DNA of 64,000 nt from the NCBI GenBank assembly GCA_026874595.1, contig CM049314.1, positions 77,673,300 to 77,737,299 on the forward strand, given 5' to 3'. Made by a program: the position numbers and the translations under genes. Of this stretch, positions 36,071 to 48,400 are shown piece by piece. The notes beneath the pieces are model-generated. The model made no database searches and was not told the origin of the DNA. It saw nothing but the letters and a program-made list of their open reading frames with translations. The DNA is from Sipunculus nudus (Eukaryota > Annelida > Sipuncula > Golfingiida > Sipunculidae). Each line of letters starts with the position of its first letter. Within the stretch, counting starts at the first letter, position 1.

Positions 36071-36106
<36 letters not shown>
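36069..36106. repeat. (TC)n microsatellite
   Basis: About 18 CT dinucleotides. Confidence 0.97.
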
Positions 36107-36109
<3 letters not shown>

Positions 36110-36360
36110 CATTTGATTGCCATTGCTTGCTCCTCTTTTCGTCTACTCTTTCAAATAAGCACCGTTATTTCTTGTATTCCGTAACACGTGGCGTTTTGGT
36201 CATTGTAGTCTCCTCTCTTCTTTATTATACTTGTCTAGAAACATGCGCACACACACATACTCTTTTTTTATTCCCGACGCGCCGGACACGACGTACACTA
36301 TACTTTACATGACATGCTCAGTATTATTCGTTATTTTAGTAACCTCTTCATGGTGCTAAC

Positions 36361-36545
36361 ATCTTCCAGGAAAAAGAGGGGTCCAACCCAGGACGACTTA
36401 TGACAACTCCAAAAAAGTCCCAAGGTCCTGGAATGAGGTCCAGGAAGTAAATATCGGTTTGAAATACTTAACATTATTGCGATGGCTGACAAAAAGGGGG
36501 GGGGGGGATCCCGGACCCCCTAGACCCCTCCCCTGGATTCGCTTC
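36361..36545 (-). repeat. Dispersed repeat family C, copy 1 (GGGTTGGACCCC)
   Basis: On the minus strand it reads a GGGTCTAGGGGGTCC block, a C-run, TTTTTGTCAGCCATCGCAAT and, later, GTTGTCATAAGTCGTCCTGG plus GTTGGACCCCT. The same order occurs at 48180-48400 and, in part, at 37285-37480. It includes the poly-G run 36496-36507. Confidence 0.6.
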
Positions 36546-37284
36546 TGTCTTCACGGATGATAAAGGCGTGCAAAGAAGTAAATAAAAGAGTACATTAAGC
36601 GTCGATTTCCCATTTCCTTTATCACAGACTAAATAAAGATGTGCTTCACACACTAAAGATATATATATATATATATCGTACCCATAGTCAGAAACATTCA
36701 TGTTGAACATCCCCTGCATGAAGATAAAGACATTTTCCAACATGTTGTGAAACATGCTGGACATTTACAGAAAAAAAATGCGATGTTTCACATTCCTGTT
36801 TTAACTAGACAGTTAAGGCAAAAGTGAAATAGTAATCTCGGAGTTCCTTCACTGAAAAAAGAGAGAAAGAGCGTAAAGAGTGCTGCTGAAAAAATGAGTT
36901 AAAAAGGAATAACTAAAGTTTTTTACTGGACATCCTCAAAAAAGTGTCTCTTTTGAAAAAGTGATCAGGCAGGCCTGTGATAACAAAGACGAGACCACTA
37001 GACAGTGCCTGTAGCCAGTTAACGTTAAACGGACCTTGTGCTTCCATTGCATGGTCAATGTGCGCCGGAAATGCGTTAATAGTGTCGTACCTACGGCTTT
37101 GGGATTCATTTCGGACTACATTTTCACTCAGCCTGGTGAGGCTCAACAATAGGTTAGACAGGTCAGGTAAAAAGTGTACCATGTTAAGAAAGAAAAAAAA
37201 AGAAACCCGCCATATAAGGCTTACATGAAATGCATACTCAGCCATATCGAGAAACACCATCACATAACCTCTAACAGATAAATT
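36546..37284. other. Non-genic stretch with short (TA)n
   Basis: (TA)9 at 36659-36676. Overlapping frames on both strands at 36913-37263 have no recognisable domain and cancel as evidence. Confidence 0.45.
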
Positions 37285-37480
37285 AGACGCGGATCCATTT
37301 GGATACTCTTTTTAAGCCACCGTAACCTTTTTTAAAGGTTTTCAAACCACTTTTTTGTGGACTAGATCCCCTTTTTTTGGACTGGAGGAAATTAAATTTA
37401 ATTTTTTTTAACCTTTTTGTCCTGGGTTGGACCCCTCCTCCTTTTCCTAAATCCTGGAACCAGTCCCTGTCCCTCCACAT
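37285..37480 (+). repeat. Dispersed repeat family C, copy 2
   Basis: TTTTTGTCCTGGGTTGGACC and CCTCCTCCTTTTCCTAAATC match the 3' part of the copies at 36361-36545 (inverted) and 48180-48400 (same strand). The 5' half is more diverged. Copies 1 and 2 face each other across 740 bp. Confidence 0.5.
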
Positions 37481-40400
37481 CCATGATTATCTGTCTTTAT
37501 CCATGTTTGTCTGTCTCTATCCATGATTGTCTGTCTAAACAGTATGGCGAGGATAAATATGTACACATAAATTTATCTTCTTTTCTTATATGTATGAATC
37601 TGCATGACAACTCCATGATGAAAATAAATAACGTGTATATTAACTGATACATATTTTATATAGATTATTATAAGACCTGCCAAGTACGTGCTCATAAAAG
37701 TTTGATGGTGACGCCTTTATTACCGCCGGATTTGTGACTACCAGACATTGTCAACTTTAATTTCTGACATTTATTTGGTGATGATACCTAAATTAACAGG
37801 TTCACACATAGTTTGAGACAGATGCAGCCCAGGGCCTCGGGCTCCCGCTATAAAGAAAATTGTAGTATTAAATTCAGAGTCAATAAACTGATCTGACCTT
37901 CCATATAACATTGAAACATGTGAACGTCTTCATTCCAATCTTTGTTAAATTATATAAGAACATCTTAACCTTCATCACTTTTGCTTGCATTCAGTAAGAG
38001 AAAAACATGTTTGCTCCATATGATAAGATGTTATTGAATGTTGCTTTCCAAGGTCTCCCAGTTCTCTGTTAAAGTAGCTTTAATCCAGCTCTAGTTATTG
38101 TATGTGTGTCTTGTACAGGCTTAGACTAATAAAGGCGAGATCATAAACGAGAGTATCGACAAGATTTCGGAATGTAAGCCCTTTGAAGTATGACGGTGCG
38201 GTAGCAAACAGTATTAAGTATACTGGGCATGACACTGAGTGTAAAATTACGATTTATGGAAACCATCCTTCATTGATAACCAATGTCTGGTCAAAACCAC
38301 CTGGAGCTTTCCCCGGTGTCAACCTGATTTAATCAATGTCTCCCTGACTGACCCTAACATGGCTCGATACCCACACGAACACGTAGGGCCTGAGGCATTT
38401 GCCAGCCGTGCCGTGATTTTCTGTTTATGTGAAGAGGTAACCCGGTTACTTTGCCGCAAGCTAATTAAAGCGAAGTTAAATAGATGTCTCACTAATTGGC
38501 ATGCCTGATCAAACTTCATATAATCAGAAGAAAATGTTATTAATAATTGTAACTGCTTGAGGTCTGGTACCGACCTTAAACAAGAAAATTGCAAAATTTA
38601 AAATAAGACCTAGACCCTTATTGCCACTAGTTCCCATTGAGACCTGTTTCTTACGAAATGAGGTCACCATCTATGTCATGGTCGAACATGCATCAGAGTT
38701 TCATCCCTCAATGTCCAAAAGCTCATTTCTCGTTGCGCTTTAGACCAACTAGTGTCCTTGAAAAGTAAAGCCGTAGCAATTCCATTGTCTCATGACTACG
38801 TAACGTTTTTGACACTGACTGTCTAAAATGGATCCTGGTTAATGATCCAATAGACGACGTACTATCAATTTAAAATGTCTTAGGGAGTAGAACTACCCCG
38901 GGGCCAACCGTACCGGTATTGCTGGATAAATTCCTAATTAATTCTGGTTTCAGACAACCTCGGTCACCGAAACAACCTCTAACTGCCAGTATTTCCCATT
39001 AAGCAGCCAATTTTAGCAACATTTATCCACAGGCGCTTGAATTGCTTTAAGTAAAGATGTCGGTTAAATTTGTTACATTTCTGGGTAATATCCTTTTAAA
39101 TATTACCTATCTAACATTTTAATAACGTTTTTCACACTATATTGTCCATCTATTTGTAATTCACTTAATATTTGAGATCGATATGCAGGCATGACTTTTG
39201 AGAGTAATAAGTTAAGGGCAAACTACATTATGACGAACTGTGATTTTGATCTATGAAATGTCATAACATGTGTGTGTGTCGTCGTGAATGTCCAGAGGGT
39301 TCTGTAAACCACAATAGATAGGCAAAATAGAAAGAATTCAAATTTATATATTAACCTTTATTTGTATTTCAGACAATGAACTGACTTCATATAACGTTGT
39401 GATTCTTTTAAAGATTAAGATTACCAAGTGCACCGCTAACTATAGTTGTTTTTTTGTGAAATTCCATTACCAGTTAATTGCGTTTGGGTAATTGCCCAAG
39501 ATTCTGTTAGGAATTTTTGCCAAGTTAGTGGAAAGCTTTCCGGTGAAGGTCAGTGTCCTGGTCTGGTTGTTTGTTGGGCAATTTCCTGTAACGATGTTTA
39601 CCAAGATATCCCGACGTTTTATGCGAAATAACAATCCGTTCCCCGGAGACCTGGTTCCCACACCAAAAGGTCACATTCAAGGACTTGGTCTTATCATACC
39701 TTAAAAGTTCTGATGGTATTTCACGCAGAAATGCGACAGCGCGGAGCTAGTATCCATGAAGTCACTCAGCAATGTACTTCAAGGAACACCTATAAACTAT
39801 ATCGTGTCTGCGATTCAAAATAACATCGGTGCATTCATGTTTGTATATTTAAACGGCCTTGTAGAAAATAATCTGACATATATTCCACAAACCATTAAAA
39901 ACTGCAACCCTACCACACGATATATTAATGTCACGTTGAACTTCATACATACTGAACTGATAAAAATTATATTTTCAAGGACTTCGTTTGTGGAATTCAT
40001 TTCTTATTTGATGTATTATGTTTTTATGAATAACACTGAATATCTTCACGGAAGCCGACTGTTTTAATGACGAGTTTATGACAGGACACATTACTTATTG
40101 TTCATGTATTAAGCAAAAAGGAATTGCTGTGTTTTCATGTCTTTTTATTTATTTTTTGTCTTTGCATCAAGACATCCTTAGTGACCACTATTAATAGTAA
40201 CTTCATTTGGTGCTAAATATCAGGAATAACCAGCCATTATAAGAATTGGCGATATAATCTAGTTATAAGTTACAAAAAACACGAGCCCCTGCTTAAACAA
40301 AATCAAATAAGCGGCGGCATAATTTACAAAATTAGCCATTTCTTATTTTCTTTCCCGACCAAGCACATATTTGTTCTTTTTTTTATACAGAATGTAATTT

Positions 40401-40820
40401 TTTCTTTTGTCTGAAGTAATATATGAAGATATTCATGTGCCAAGTAGACATAGGACGATTTCTCTTTATCTGATAAATGGCGTAGGAAAAGATCGTTCGC
40501 GAGCTATTTCCAAGTTCCACGGATTTCTGAGAAAATATGGAAAACGAACCCCAAAACTCCAAGACAGAAAAGAACATTAGAGGCGTGCGTGGCCACACTG
40601 AGGTTACGTGACAACGATTAGGTGCCATCACCGTTAATTATAGTATGGGTTTTTTATCAATTCATTAGTTTTGTTTTAACGGCAGGTGATTTTTCATAGT
40701 ACGTGGTAGAAGTTACGCAAGGAGAAGCGGCACCACAAGGCATGCGATAACCACAATGGCTCAGCATTGTTCTCTATAGCAAGTGTTCTACTAAATCATC
40801 TGGTTGCTCATCTGGTGCTT
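37481..40820. other. Non-genic AT-rich DNA
   Basis: No gene or repeat array recognised over 3.3 kb. Frames at 39446-40067 overlap on both strands. A small inverted pair ATTGCCCAA (39489) and TTGGGCAAT (39571) is present. 38390-38530 is a complex island with GCTAATTAAAGC and may be regulatory. Confidence 0.45.
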
Positions 40821-40824
40821 GGCA

Positions 40825-41560
40825 TGCCTGCTGTCAGAGACACAGTGTGGATTCAGGAAAGGTCGTGAGACTTGTAAACTGATCTTCCCTGCACGTCTAC
40901 TCCCGGCGGCAGCAGAACCGCACGCTTCACACCAAGTTCCTGGACCTTACGAAAGCATTTGATACAGGCAGCCGTAAGAGCCTCCGGAAGATTGTCAAAA
41001 GTTGGCTACCCAGACATTTTATTTTATCTTAATAATAGGCAACTTACATGACAACTTAATGGTAAAAGTGCTTGTTGATGGCAAAGCATCTGAAGCCTGT
41101 CCGGTGTCAATGGTGCCAAGTATTACTCTGTGTTGGGGGCACCATGATGAGCATGACGTTCACAAACATGTTCACAAATGCTTTCCAATAGACTGGAAGT
41201 ACAGAACAGATGGAAACCCTTCAACCTGGGAAGACTTCAGGCCTGTGCATTGGGACTTTCTCTTTGCTGATGCCGGGACAGAAATGCAAGACGGAATAGA
41301 CACATCAACAACTGTTTGCAACAACGTGGGTCGCCGAGCTAAACTTCAGAACAATAGAAGCCAGAGCTACTTCGGGTAGATTGTTGAAACTTGTCTGGAA
41401 AAGTTTGGGGGAGGGGGTTACATCGTGTTGTGATTACACAGGGCAGGCATTCAGCGAGGGGGGGGGGGGGGGGGTGGGGGGGGGGGGGGGGCAGACAGCA
41501 GGATCGTTTCTTAAAAGGTGTCTTTAAAGCCTCCTGGAAGTCCATACATATCCAGGTGAC
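40825..41560 (+). pseudogene. Decayed LINE reverse transcriptase fragment
   Basis: Pieces of a non-LTR RT appear in order across several frames: CGFRKGR (40846-40866), LDLTKAFDT (40938-40964), a block with VLVDGKASEACPV (about 41070-41106), KYRTDG (about 41200) and DFLFADAG (41254-41277). DFLFADAG corresponds to the catalytic FADD box with the second Asp replaced. A tail with WKSIHIQVTAQDRQ (about 41535) resembles the region after RT. Frameshifts, missing segments and a G-run inserted at 41458-41491 make it non-functional. LINE clade not determined. Confidence 0.7.
41458..41491. repeat. Poly-G tract
   Basis: 33 of 34 bases are G, interrupted once by T at 41475. It lies inside the decayed LINE and could form G-quadruplexes. 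Confidence 0.95.
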
Positions 41561-42037
41561 CGCACAGGACCGTCAACGCACCACTAAGCCCCTCCTACTA
41601 TTGGGGTGCAAGCACTTGCGACCATTTGGTCGCACGATTTGCTACAACAAGGGTCTTTCGCCATAGATCGTATCAAGTGTCGCAAAGGCATTCACAAATG
41701 CAACAGTTGTTTTACATGTGGTAGTACATTTTATAATTTATATATACTTACCTTATGTTTGCCATTGTCATATTCTCGTTTGCATATTGTTGTATATGTT
41801 TAGTCAATATCCTAGAGTGAACAATTATCTCAGAGTTCTAAGTAGGTATTTGTGTACTATTTATATATTAATCTTAATGCTCAATTTCAGCAGTTTACAT
41901 TTTTTTTATAAATTTGCCTTTTATGTGTATACATATGAAATGTTAACAGGACCAAGGACCCTATTGAAAATCAGCTTATTGTGCTGAATAGGCCATCCTG
42001 TTAAAACATTTTTGAAATAGATAAATAAATAAATACA
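41561..42037 (+). mobile_element. LINE 3' tail with hairpin and (AAAT)n end
   Basis: AT-rich sequence ending in a potential stem (ACCCTATTGAAAATCAGC pairing in part with GTGCTGAATAGGCCAT, 41957-41996) and AGATAAATAAATAAATA at 42019-42035. A short stem followed by a short tandem repeat is a common LINE 3' end. It may belong to the RT fragment upstream, but continuity was not proven. Confidence 0.4.
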
Positions 42038-42099
42038 ACCGGAACCTGCATACATTAGATGAACAAACTTCATCTCTGTCTGTTAGAGTCACTTTCTTG

Positions 42100-45060
42100 A
42101 GTTGTGAACGTCAGCGTCACGTTAAAAAGTCGTCCAACCAAGAACGATCTTGTGCTCATGCCCCGAGTGGTAATCCGACTGATGAATTCATGTTTGCTCG
42201 CATACACAGTGACTGGAGCAGACAATTCGACAAAACTGAAGATCAAGATACCGCTGTTTAGAGACAGAAAATTGATTGAAATGAATCTACCTGCACTGAA
42301 AAGTTATCCACAAAAAAATCAGAAGCAAATGGACTCTGATCAGACGTTGTATACTGATCTCTATGTTGAAAATATTGAGTACCGTGTGATTTATCAATTT
42401 ATTTCTCACTTATAAGAGTCAATTAATGCAAAAGCTATTAACGGAACTGGATATGATATCATTATGTGTACAGACAATCTGTAAAGGACCTATGGTTACC
42501 TTTGAATCGTACCAAAATGGCGAAAATAGGTCCCGTATAGACCATAATATGGTCCAATACGAGTTGTTATCGGATGTGTCAACTTGTAAAATCAAAGTTG
42601 AACCCGACGTTTCAGATCATCTTCCAGTTCTTCTATGTTAAACCTCACTACGCGTCCTTTTATCTCAAGGCCGTCTTTTCCAATGAGATATAACTGAGAA
42701 AATAATTAAATTTCGGGTGTCGGCTGTTTCACTCTTTTACAATATGATTACAGATAAGCTGAACTTACATACAGTTAATGAGGAAAATGTGATCGATTCT
42801 GATGTTATAAACGATTAATTTAGATCCATTGAAGGCCTCTCAAAAATACGTCCCACGTTGCAAATATAAACCCTGCATTAGACCAAATTGGAACGAAAGC
42901 TTGCGTTCACCCAATTAGAAGATGTTAAAGCGAATGAAATAGGGACAGGGGAAAACAGACCACGGGGATGTGAATCTGATTCGTATTTTGTTTACAAAGA
43001 GAGAGAGGTCAGGAGACATATGACAGAATATCACTCGCGCATGGAGCGGGAATTTTTCGAAGAAATAGATATATGTGTTGTGGTCGATTTTAATGAATTT
43101 GTGTCTAGATTCCGCCGACGTCGCTCGAATACAAGCCAAAACTTAGCTATTTATTTAAAGGTTAAGTGACTAATGATCCCAAAACGAAAAATGGGCTAAA
43201 CACTTTTCGAGGTTGTACTCTTATTCTCTCTCTGAAAAATATAAAGGTGATTTCAAGGTGATTGATGACAGGATAAGCGGCTACTTCCGTGATTAACGTG
43301 ACGTCACTGGTAATATACTCGACGTTTCCTTCTCTGTGAAAGAAGTTGAAAATGCTATAAGGAGCCTCAAAAGCGGTAAAACTTGCTTAGATAATATTGT
43401 AAATAGGGGGGAACAAGCTTTAGCTGAGCATATAACAATTTAATTCAATTTAATTCTTGATATTGGAAATGTACCTACAGAGATGAAAAAAAAGGTATAG
43501 TTGTGTAAAAATCCAAGCACCGACAATTAGAGGGCTTACGTTGTTATCCATTGTTATATGCTGTTGGAGAAGGTTATTATGGCAAGACTAGAAAATTATT
43601 TTAATTTTTGCAAAAAGGGACCGGTGCAGTGAATGCATTATTTCATTTGTCTGAATGTATAAATCACATTCTAGAAAGAAATCTAAGTGTTTGTTTGGTA
43701 TATAGATAATTCTAAAGCATTTAATTTTGTTTGTTTGGCATAAGTGTTTGTTTATAAAATTGTACGATATTAGGATAAATGATAGCTTTTCAAGAGTATT
43801 AATGAATTCTTATTTTAATATGCAATGCACAGAATGGCGTAATTAGCAAGTGGTTTACTAACAAAACAATCGGTACACCAGGGAGGCGTATTATACATGT
43901 GTATATCACCATGGTTTTATATTTTTTATTTAAATGATCTTTTGGTAAAGTTGAGACACAGTATTTATAGTGCCTATATTAGCCCTATTTATGTAGGGTC
44001 TCCTACGCAAGCTGATAAATTGAATTTGATTTCACTGTCACCTAGAGGTCTTAAAAATGATATGTTATGGTTATGCCTAGAAGAGGCGATTTTCATATAA
44101 TTCTGAAAAAAATCTGTAATCTCTTATAAAAGAAGTAAGATCTCATAAATACTTGGGTATTGTATTATCGGCCTCTCTGTCGTCAGTGGAGAGGACGCGT
44201 GATGCCTGTCGAAAGGCTAAAAGATCTTTTCTTTCCCTCGCACCCTCGGGAGTACGGGTTTGTGGGTTAAACGCTCTTACAATAGCATCTCGCTAGTAGT
44301 AGTACTCTACGCGGTAGTACTGCCAGGTGCGCTCTATGGGGCAGAATTATTAAAGGGTCTGTCTTTACAAGAATACACGGCTCTTGAACAATGCACCGTT
44401 TTTGTATAAAGAAAGCCCAGGGTCTCCCTTTTCGTGTCGATAAAGGCATGCTAGGCATGCCAAGGTTCTCAGCAATATAAGATAAGTTAAACCTATTCTT
44501 TTTGTAGGACGTGTTACTATAAAATATCAATATCATCTCAGATTAATTTGGAAACGTTAACATAGCTATAGAAATAAAAAAAAGAAACCTAATATAATAT
44601 TGGTTTTGTGGCAGATATTTCTGATACATTAAGAAACAATCTTGAGTGTCACGTGACTAAATTTTATAAGCAGAGTTGCATTTGAACAAGAAGATGTGGA
44701 AGAAGGAGGTGACCGCTGTTCAGAGGGAAGAAATTTTATTTAATGAGAGGATAAGTGAATCAGACGACTCTATAATGTTCTCTCGGGTTCAGCCACGTTG
44801 TTTTGCGCCTTCACGATTATGGTATACAGCAAACGATTATACTGGATCTCTCATCCGTTTATTATATGGTTAAACTTCTGGGTCACCAAAGTTTGTTAGA
44901 CTCTGCTGGAAGTCTGATATTATGTCACTTTTGTGGAAAATTATTAAATAACCCTATACCATAATATGTTGTTTAATTTGAGACTGTTATTACCGAAAGG
45001 GGGCAGCTGTAGAATTATATTTGTGACAAGCTTCCTAAAGGGAATAGTGCCTACTTTTAT
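42100..45060 (+). pseudogene. Decayed LINE: endonuclease end, RT and C-terminal pieces
   Basis: The endonuclease end is visible as EPDVSDHLPVLL (about 42600-42637), matching the SDHLP motif of APE-type LINE endonucleases. RT pieces follow: LKSGKTCLDNI (about 43365), a stretch with MLLEKVIMARLENYF (43558-43602), HQGGVL (about 43878), FYIFYLNDLLVKL (43915-43955) and KYLGIVLSASLSSVE (44149-44190). A basic C-terminal part (44676-44873) ends the coding trace. Many stops and frameshifts occur. The order EN, RT, C-terminal agrees with a single old copy nearly 3 kb long. Confidence 0.7.
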
Positions 45061-45115
45061 GGACTCGACGATAACTCTTTTGTAGCATGCTTGTTATCCC
45101 CTCGTAATATAGTTG

Positions 45116-45600
45116 TGTAAGGGACATAGTCATGCCTCCGTTCGTGCGTCCGTCTGTCCGTCCGTCCGTCCGTCCTGAACTGGCTTGTGGATCGTTTTCA
45201 AGCCAAACTGTTTGACCAAAACCTTTCATCTTGTACGCCCGCCCATGGATGTAAAACCCTATCGATTTTTTAGGTCACAGGGTCAAAAGTCAAGGGCACA
45301 GGATTCACTTCTTGAAAAGCTTTTGGACCCATTTTAAGCCTAACCGTTTGACCAAAACCTTTCTTCTTACACATATGGCTCACCCACCCATAGATGAAGA
45401 ACCCATCCATTTTCAAGTCCCGGGGTCAAAGGTCACGGCCACAGGGCCCACTGCTTGAAATAGCTTGAGCACCCATTTTAGGCCAAACCGTTTGACCAAC
45501 ACCTGTCATCTTGCTCGTATGGCCGACCTTCCCATAGATGAGGAACCCTAATTAGTTTGAGGTCACAGGTGCAAAGGTCAAGGCCAGAGAGCTGCCCTCC
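45116..45600 (+). repeat. Three-unit tandem repeat, period about 139 bp, with (GTCC)n leader
   Basis: A (GTCC)n run (45148-45175) is followed by three related units. AACxGTTTGACCAAxACCT recurs at 45209, 45347 and 45488. Each unit continues with CATCTTG-like sequence, CCCATAGATG, GAACCC, and a GGTCAAAGGTCAAGG-type word. This repeat type is familiar from bivalve genomes. Its AACCGTTTGACC core occurs inverted in the 18.3-kb array. Confidence 0.8.
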
Positions 45601-46204
45601 TCATTTCACACTGTGTAATGCACCAATTCCAATAATGCTCCTTGCGAGTGATTTGAAATCCCATTGTTAGGGGAAGATGACGGAAAGGATTTCCTATACG
45701 CTGCAGCTTACTTCTTTAAATCTATAAATACAGATCATAGGGAAGGCAGTGAGGAGGAGGAGGAAGATGACGATGGAAGGAAAACAAGGTCCCAGATCTA
45801 TCTCCACACGTGGAACAAGAACTGATAGTTTTATACAGAGTATCCGATGTTCTACGATAAAAAAAACATGACTTCAAGAACCCAAGAAAAATAGGCATTT
45901 CCTGGAGGAAAAGGCCGCTTCTATTGATATAAGTGGTTAGTTTATGTTCAGTATTATTGTAATTTGCAGGTTATTTCTATTTAATTATTGTGCTCTTCCA
46001 TTTTATTGTTGTGAAATATATTTTGACATTTCTGTTTGTTACAGTCGCGGCAAGAACAGCTCGCATGTGTCCCACACGCAGTGGGATTACTAAATAAAAC
46101 AAGGCTGGAGAGGCATCATGCCATAAGGGAACGTGCCGTATCGACGTTATTGTCTGAGTCTATTGTCGACGTGGTCTGAGTCTGTGGTGTAAGTCTGTGG
46201 TGGA
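45601..46204. other. Non-genic stretch with a short acidic-coding run
   Basis: A GAGGAGGAGGAAGATGACGA run (45751-45770) would encode Glu/Asp in one frame, but no surrounding gene could be built. No other feature. Confidence 0.4.
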
Positions 46205-47910
46205 CGAAATTATGAAAAGCAAGTGATGATCAGGTATTCCATGTTACAATCAGGGGGGAGTCCAGAAGTGATGATCAGGTATTCCATGTTACAATCAGGG
46301 GGGAGTCCAGAAGTAATGATCAGGTATTCCATGTTACAATCAGGGGGGAGTCCAGAAGTGATGATCAGGTATCCCATGTTACAATCAGGGGGGAGTCCAG
46401 AAGTGATGATCAGGTATCCCATGTTACAATCAGGGGGGAGTCCAGAAGTGATGATCAGGTATCCCATGTTACAATCAGGGGGGAGTCCAGAAGTGATGAT
46501 CAGGTATCCATGTTACAATCAGGGGGGAGTCCAGAAGTGATGATCAGGTATCCATGTTACAATCAGGGGGGAGTCCAGAAGTGATGATCAGGTATCCATG
46601 TTACAATCGGGGGGAGTCCAGAAGTGATGATCAGGTATCCATGTTACAATCAGGGGGGAGTCCAGAAGTGATGATCAGGTATCCATGTTACAATCAGGGG
46701 GGAGTCCAGAAGTGATGATCAGGTATCCATGTTACAATCAGGGGGGAGTCCAGAAGTGATGATCAGGCATCCATGTTACAATCGGGGGGAGTCCAGAAGT
46801 GATGATCAGGTATGCATGTTACAATCAGGGGGGAGTCCAGAAGTAATGATCAGGTATCCATGTTACAATCAGGGGGGAGTCCAGAAGTGATGATCAGGTA
46901 TCCATGTTACAATCAGGGGGGAGTCCAGAAGTGATGATCAGGTATCCCATGTTACAATCAGGGGGGAGTCCAGAAGTGAAGATCAGGTATCCATGTTACT
47001 ATCAGGGGGGAGTCCAGAAGTGATGATCAGGTATCCCATGTTACAATCAGGGGGGAGTCCAGAAGTGATGATCAGGTATCCCATATTACAATCAGGGGGG
47101 AGTCCAGAAGTGATGATCAGGTATCCCATGTTACAATCAGGGGGGAGTCCAGAAGTGATGATCTGGTATCCCATGTTACAATCAGGAGGAGTCCAGAAGT
47201 GATGATCAGGTATCCATGTTACAATCAGGGGGGAGTGCAGAAGTGATGATCAGGTATCCCATGTTACAATCAGGGGAGAGTCCAGAAGTTATGATCTGGT
47301 ATCCCATGTTACAATCAGGGGGGAGTCCAGAAGTTATGATCTGGTATCCCATGTTACAATCAGGGGGGAGTCCAGAAGTGATGATCAGGTATCCCATGTT
47401 ACAATCAGGGGGGAGTCCAGAAGTGATGATCAGGTATCCCATATTACAATCAGGGGGGGTGTCCAGAAGTGATGATCAGGTATCCATGTTACAATCAGGG
47501 GGGAGTCCAGAAGTGATGATCAGGTATCCATGTTACAATCAGGGGGGAGTCCAGAAGTGATGATCAGGTATGCATGTTACAATCAGGAGGAGTCCAGAAG
47601 TGATGATCAGGTATCCATGTTACAATCAGGGGGGAGTCCAGAAGTGATGATCAGGTATCCATGTTACAATCAGGGGGGAGTCCAGAAGTGATGATCAGGT
47701 ATCCATGTTACAATCAGGGGGGAGTCCAGAAGTGATGATCAGGCATCCATGATACAATCGGGTGGAGTCCAGAAGTGATGATCAGGTATGCATGTTACAA
47801 TCAGGGGGGAGTCCAGAAGTGATGATCAGGTATCCATGTTACAATCAGGGGGGAGTCCAGAAGTGATGATCAGGTATCCATGTTACAATCAGGGGGGAGT
47901 CAAGAAGGGT
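46205..47910. repeat. 44/45-bp minisatellite, about 38 copies
   Basis: The unit is GTGATGATCAGGTATCC, then (C)ATGTTACAATCAGG, then GGGGAGTCCAGAA. Units with CCC are 45 bp and those with CC are 44 bp. Runs of 45-bp units stay open in all frames, giving 15-residue peptide repeats on both strands (46210-46540, 46983-47202, 47206-47560). Variant units are ordered: CATCCATG followed by TATGCATG occurs at 46766/46809 and again at 47743/47787, a 977-bp spacing, so a block of about 22 units was duplicated. Confidence 0.97.
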
Positions 47911-48021
47911 ACGTGGCGGGAGGAATAAGTTAATAACCGTCATGCAGATAAAAACCGTGTTACTTACAAGGTACAGGAGGCACTAAGCTGGGAAAGAACC
48001 GGGAGGGTAAATAATAAAAAC

Positions 48022-48062
<41 letters not shown>

Positions 48063-48179
48063 TAATAAATAGTACTTGTCTCCAATATTAGGACTCAAAG
48101 TTCGAACACAGCACCCACCAACATATTAAAACATAATCCCTCAGCATCTGACATCCCTGTCCTCACTATTTTAATAAAA
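47911..48179. repeat. (AAT)n microsatellite and flank
   Basis: About 15 AAT trinucleotides at 48021-48070. No gene nearby. Confidence 0.9.
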
Positions 48180-48400
48180 AGCGGACCCAGAGAATGGGTC
48201 CAGGGGGTCATGACCCCCCCCCCCCCCCTTTTCAGCCACAGCAATCCTTAAAAGGTTTAAGACACTTTTTTTGCAGCCTGGAACATCATACCCCTCCCCC
48301 CCCCATTGCTCTTCTTCCGGACCAGGGAACCTTTTTCTAGGGGTTGTCATTAGTCCTCCTGGGTTGGACCCCTTCTTTTCCTTTTCAAGTACTCTGGCTC
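48180..48400 (+). repeat. Dispersed repeat family C, copy 3
   Basis: GGGTCCAGGGGGTCATGACC, a C15 run, TTTTCAGCCACAGCAATCC, GTTGTCATTAGTCCTCCTGG and GTTGGACCCCTTC follow in the same order as in 36361-36545 read on the minus strand. It contains two poly-C runs (about 48215-48230 and 48294-48304). Confidence 0.6.

Noticed and set aside
37285-37480. Possible gene start in the GC-richer block
   Set aside because: It belongs to dispersed repeat family C, which occurs three times in the window.
46210-47560. Fifteen-residue peptide repeats on both strands
   Set aside because: The 45-bp unit is simply stop-free; interleaved 44-bp units break the frame and both strands are equally open.
46205-47910. 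CRISPR-like array
   Set aside because: There are no unique spacers: unit follows unit directly with only point variants, and the genome is eukaryotic.
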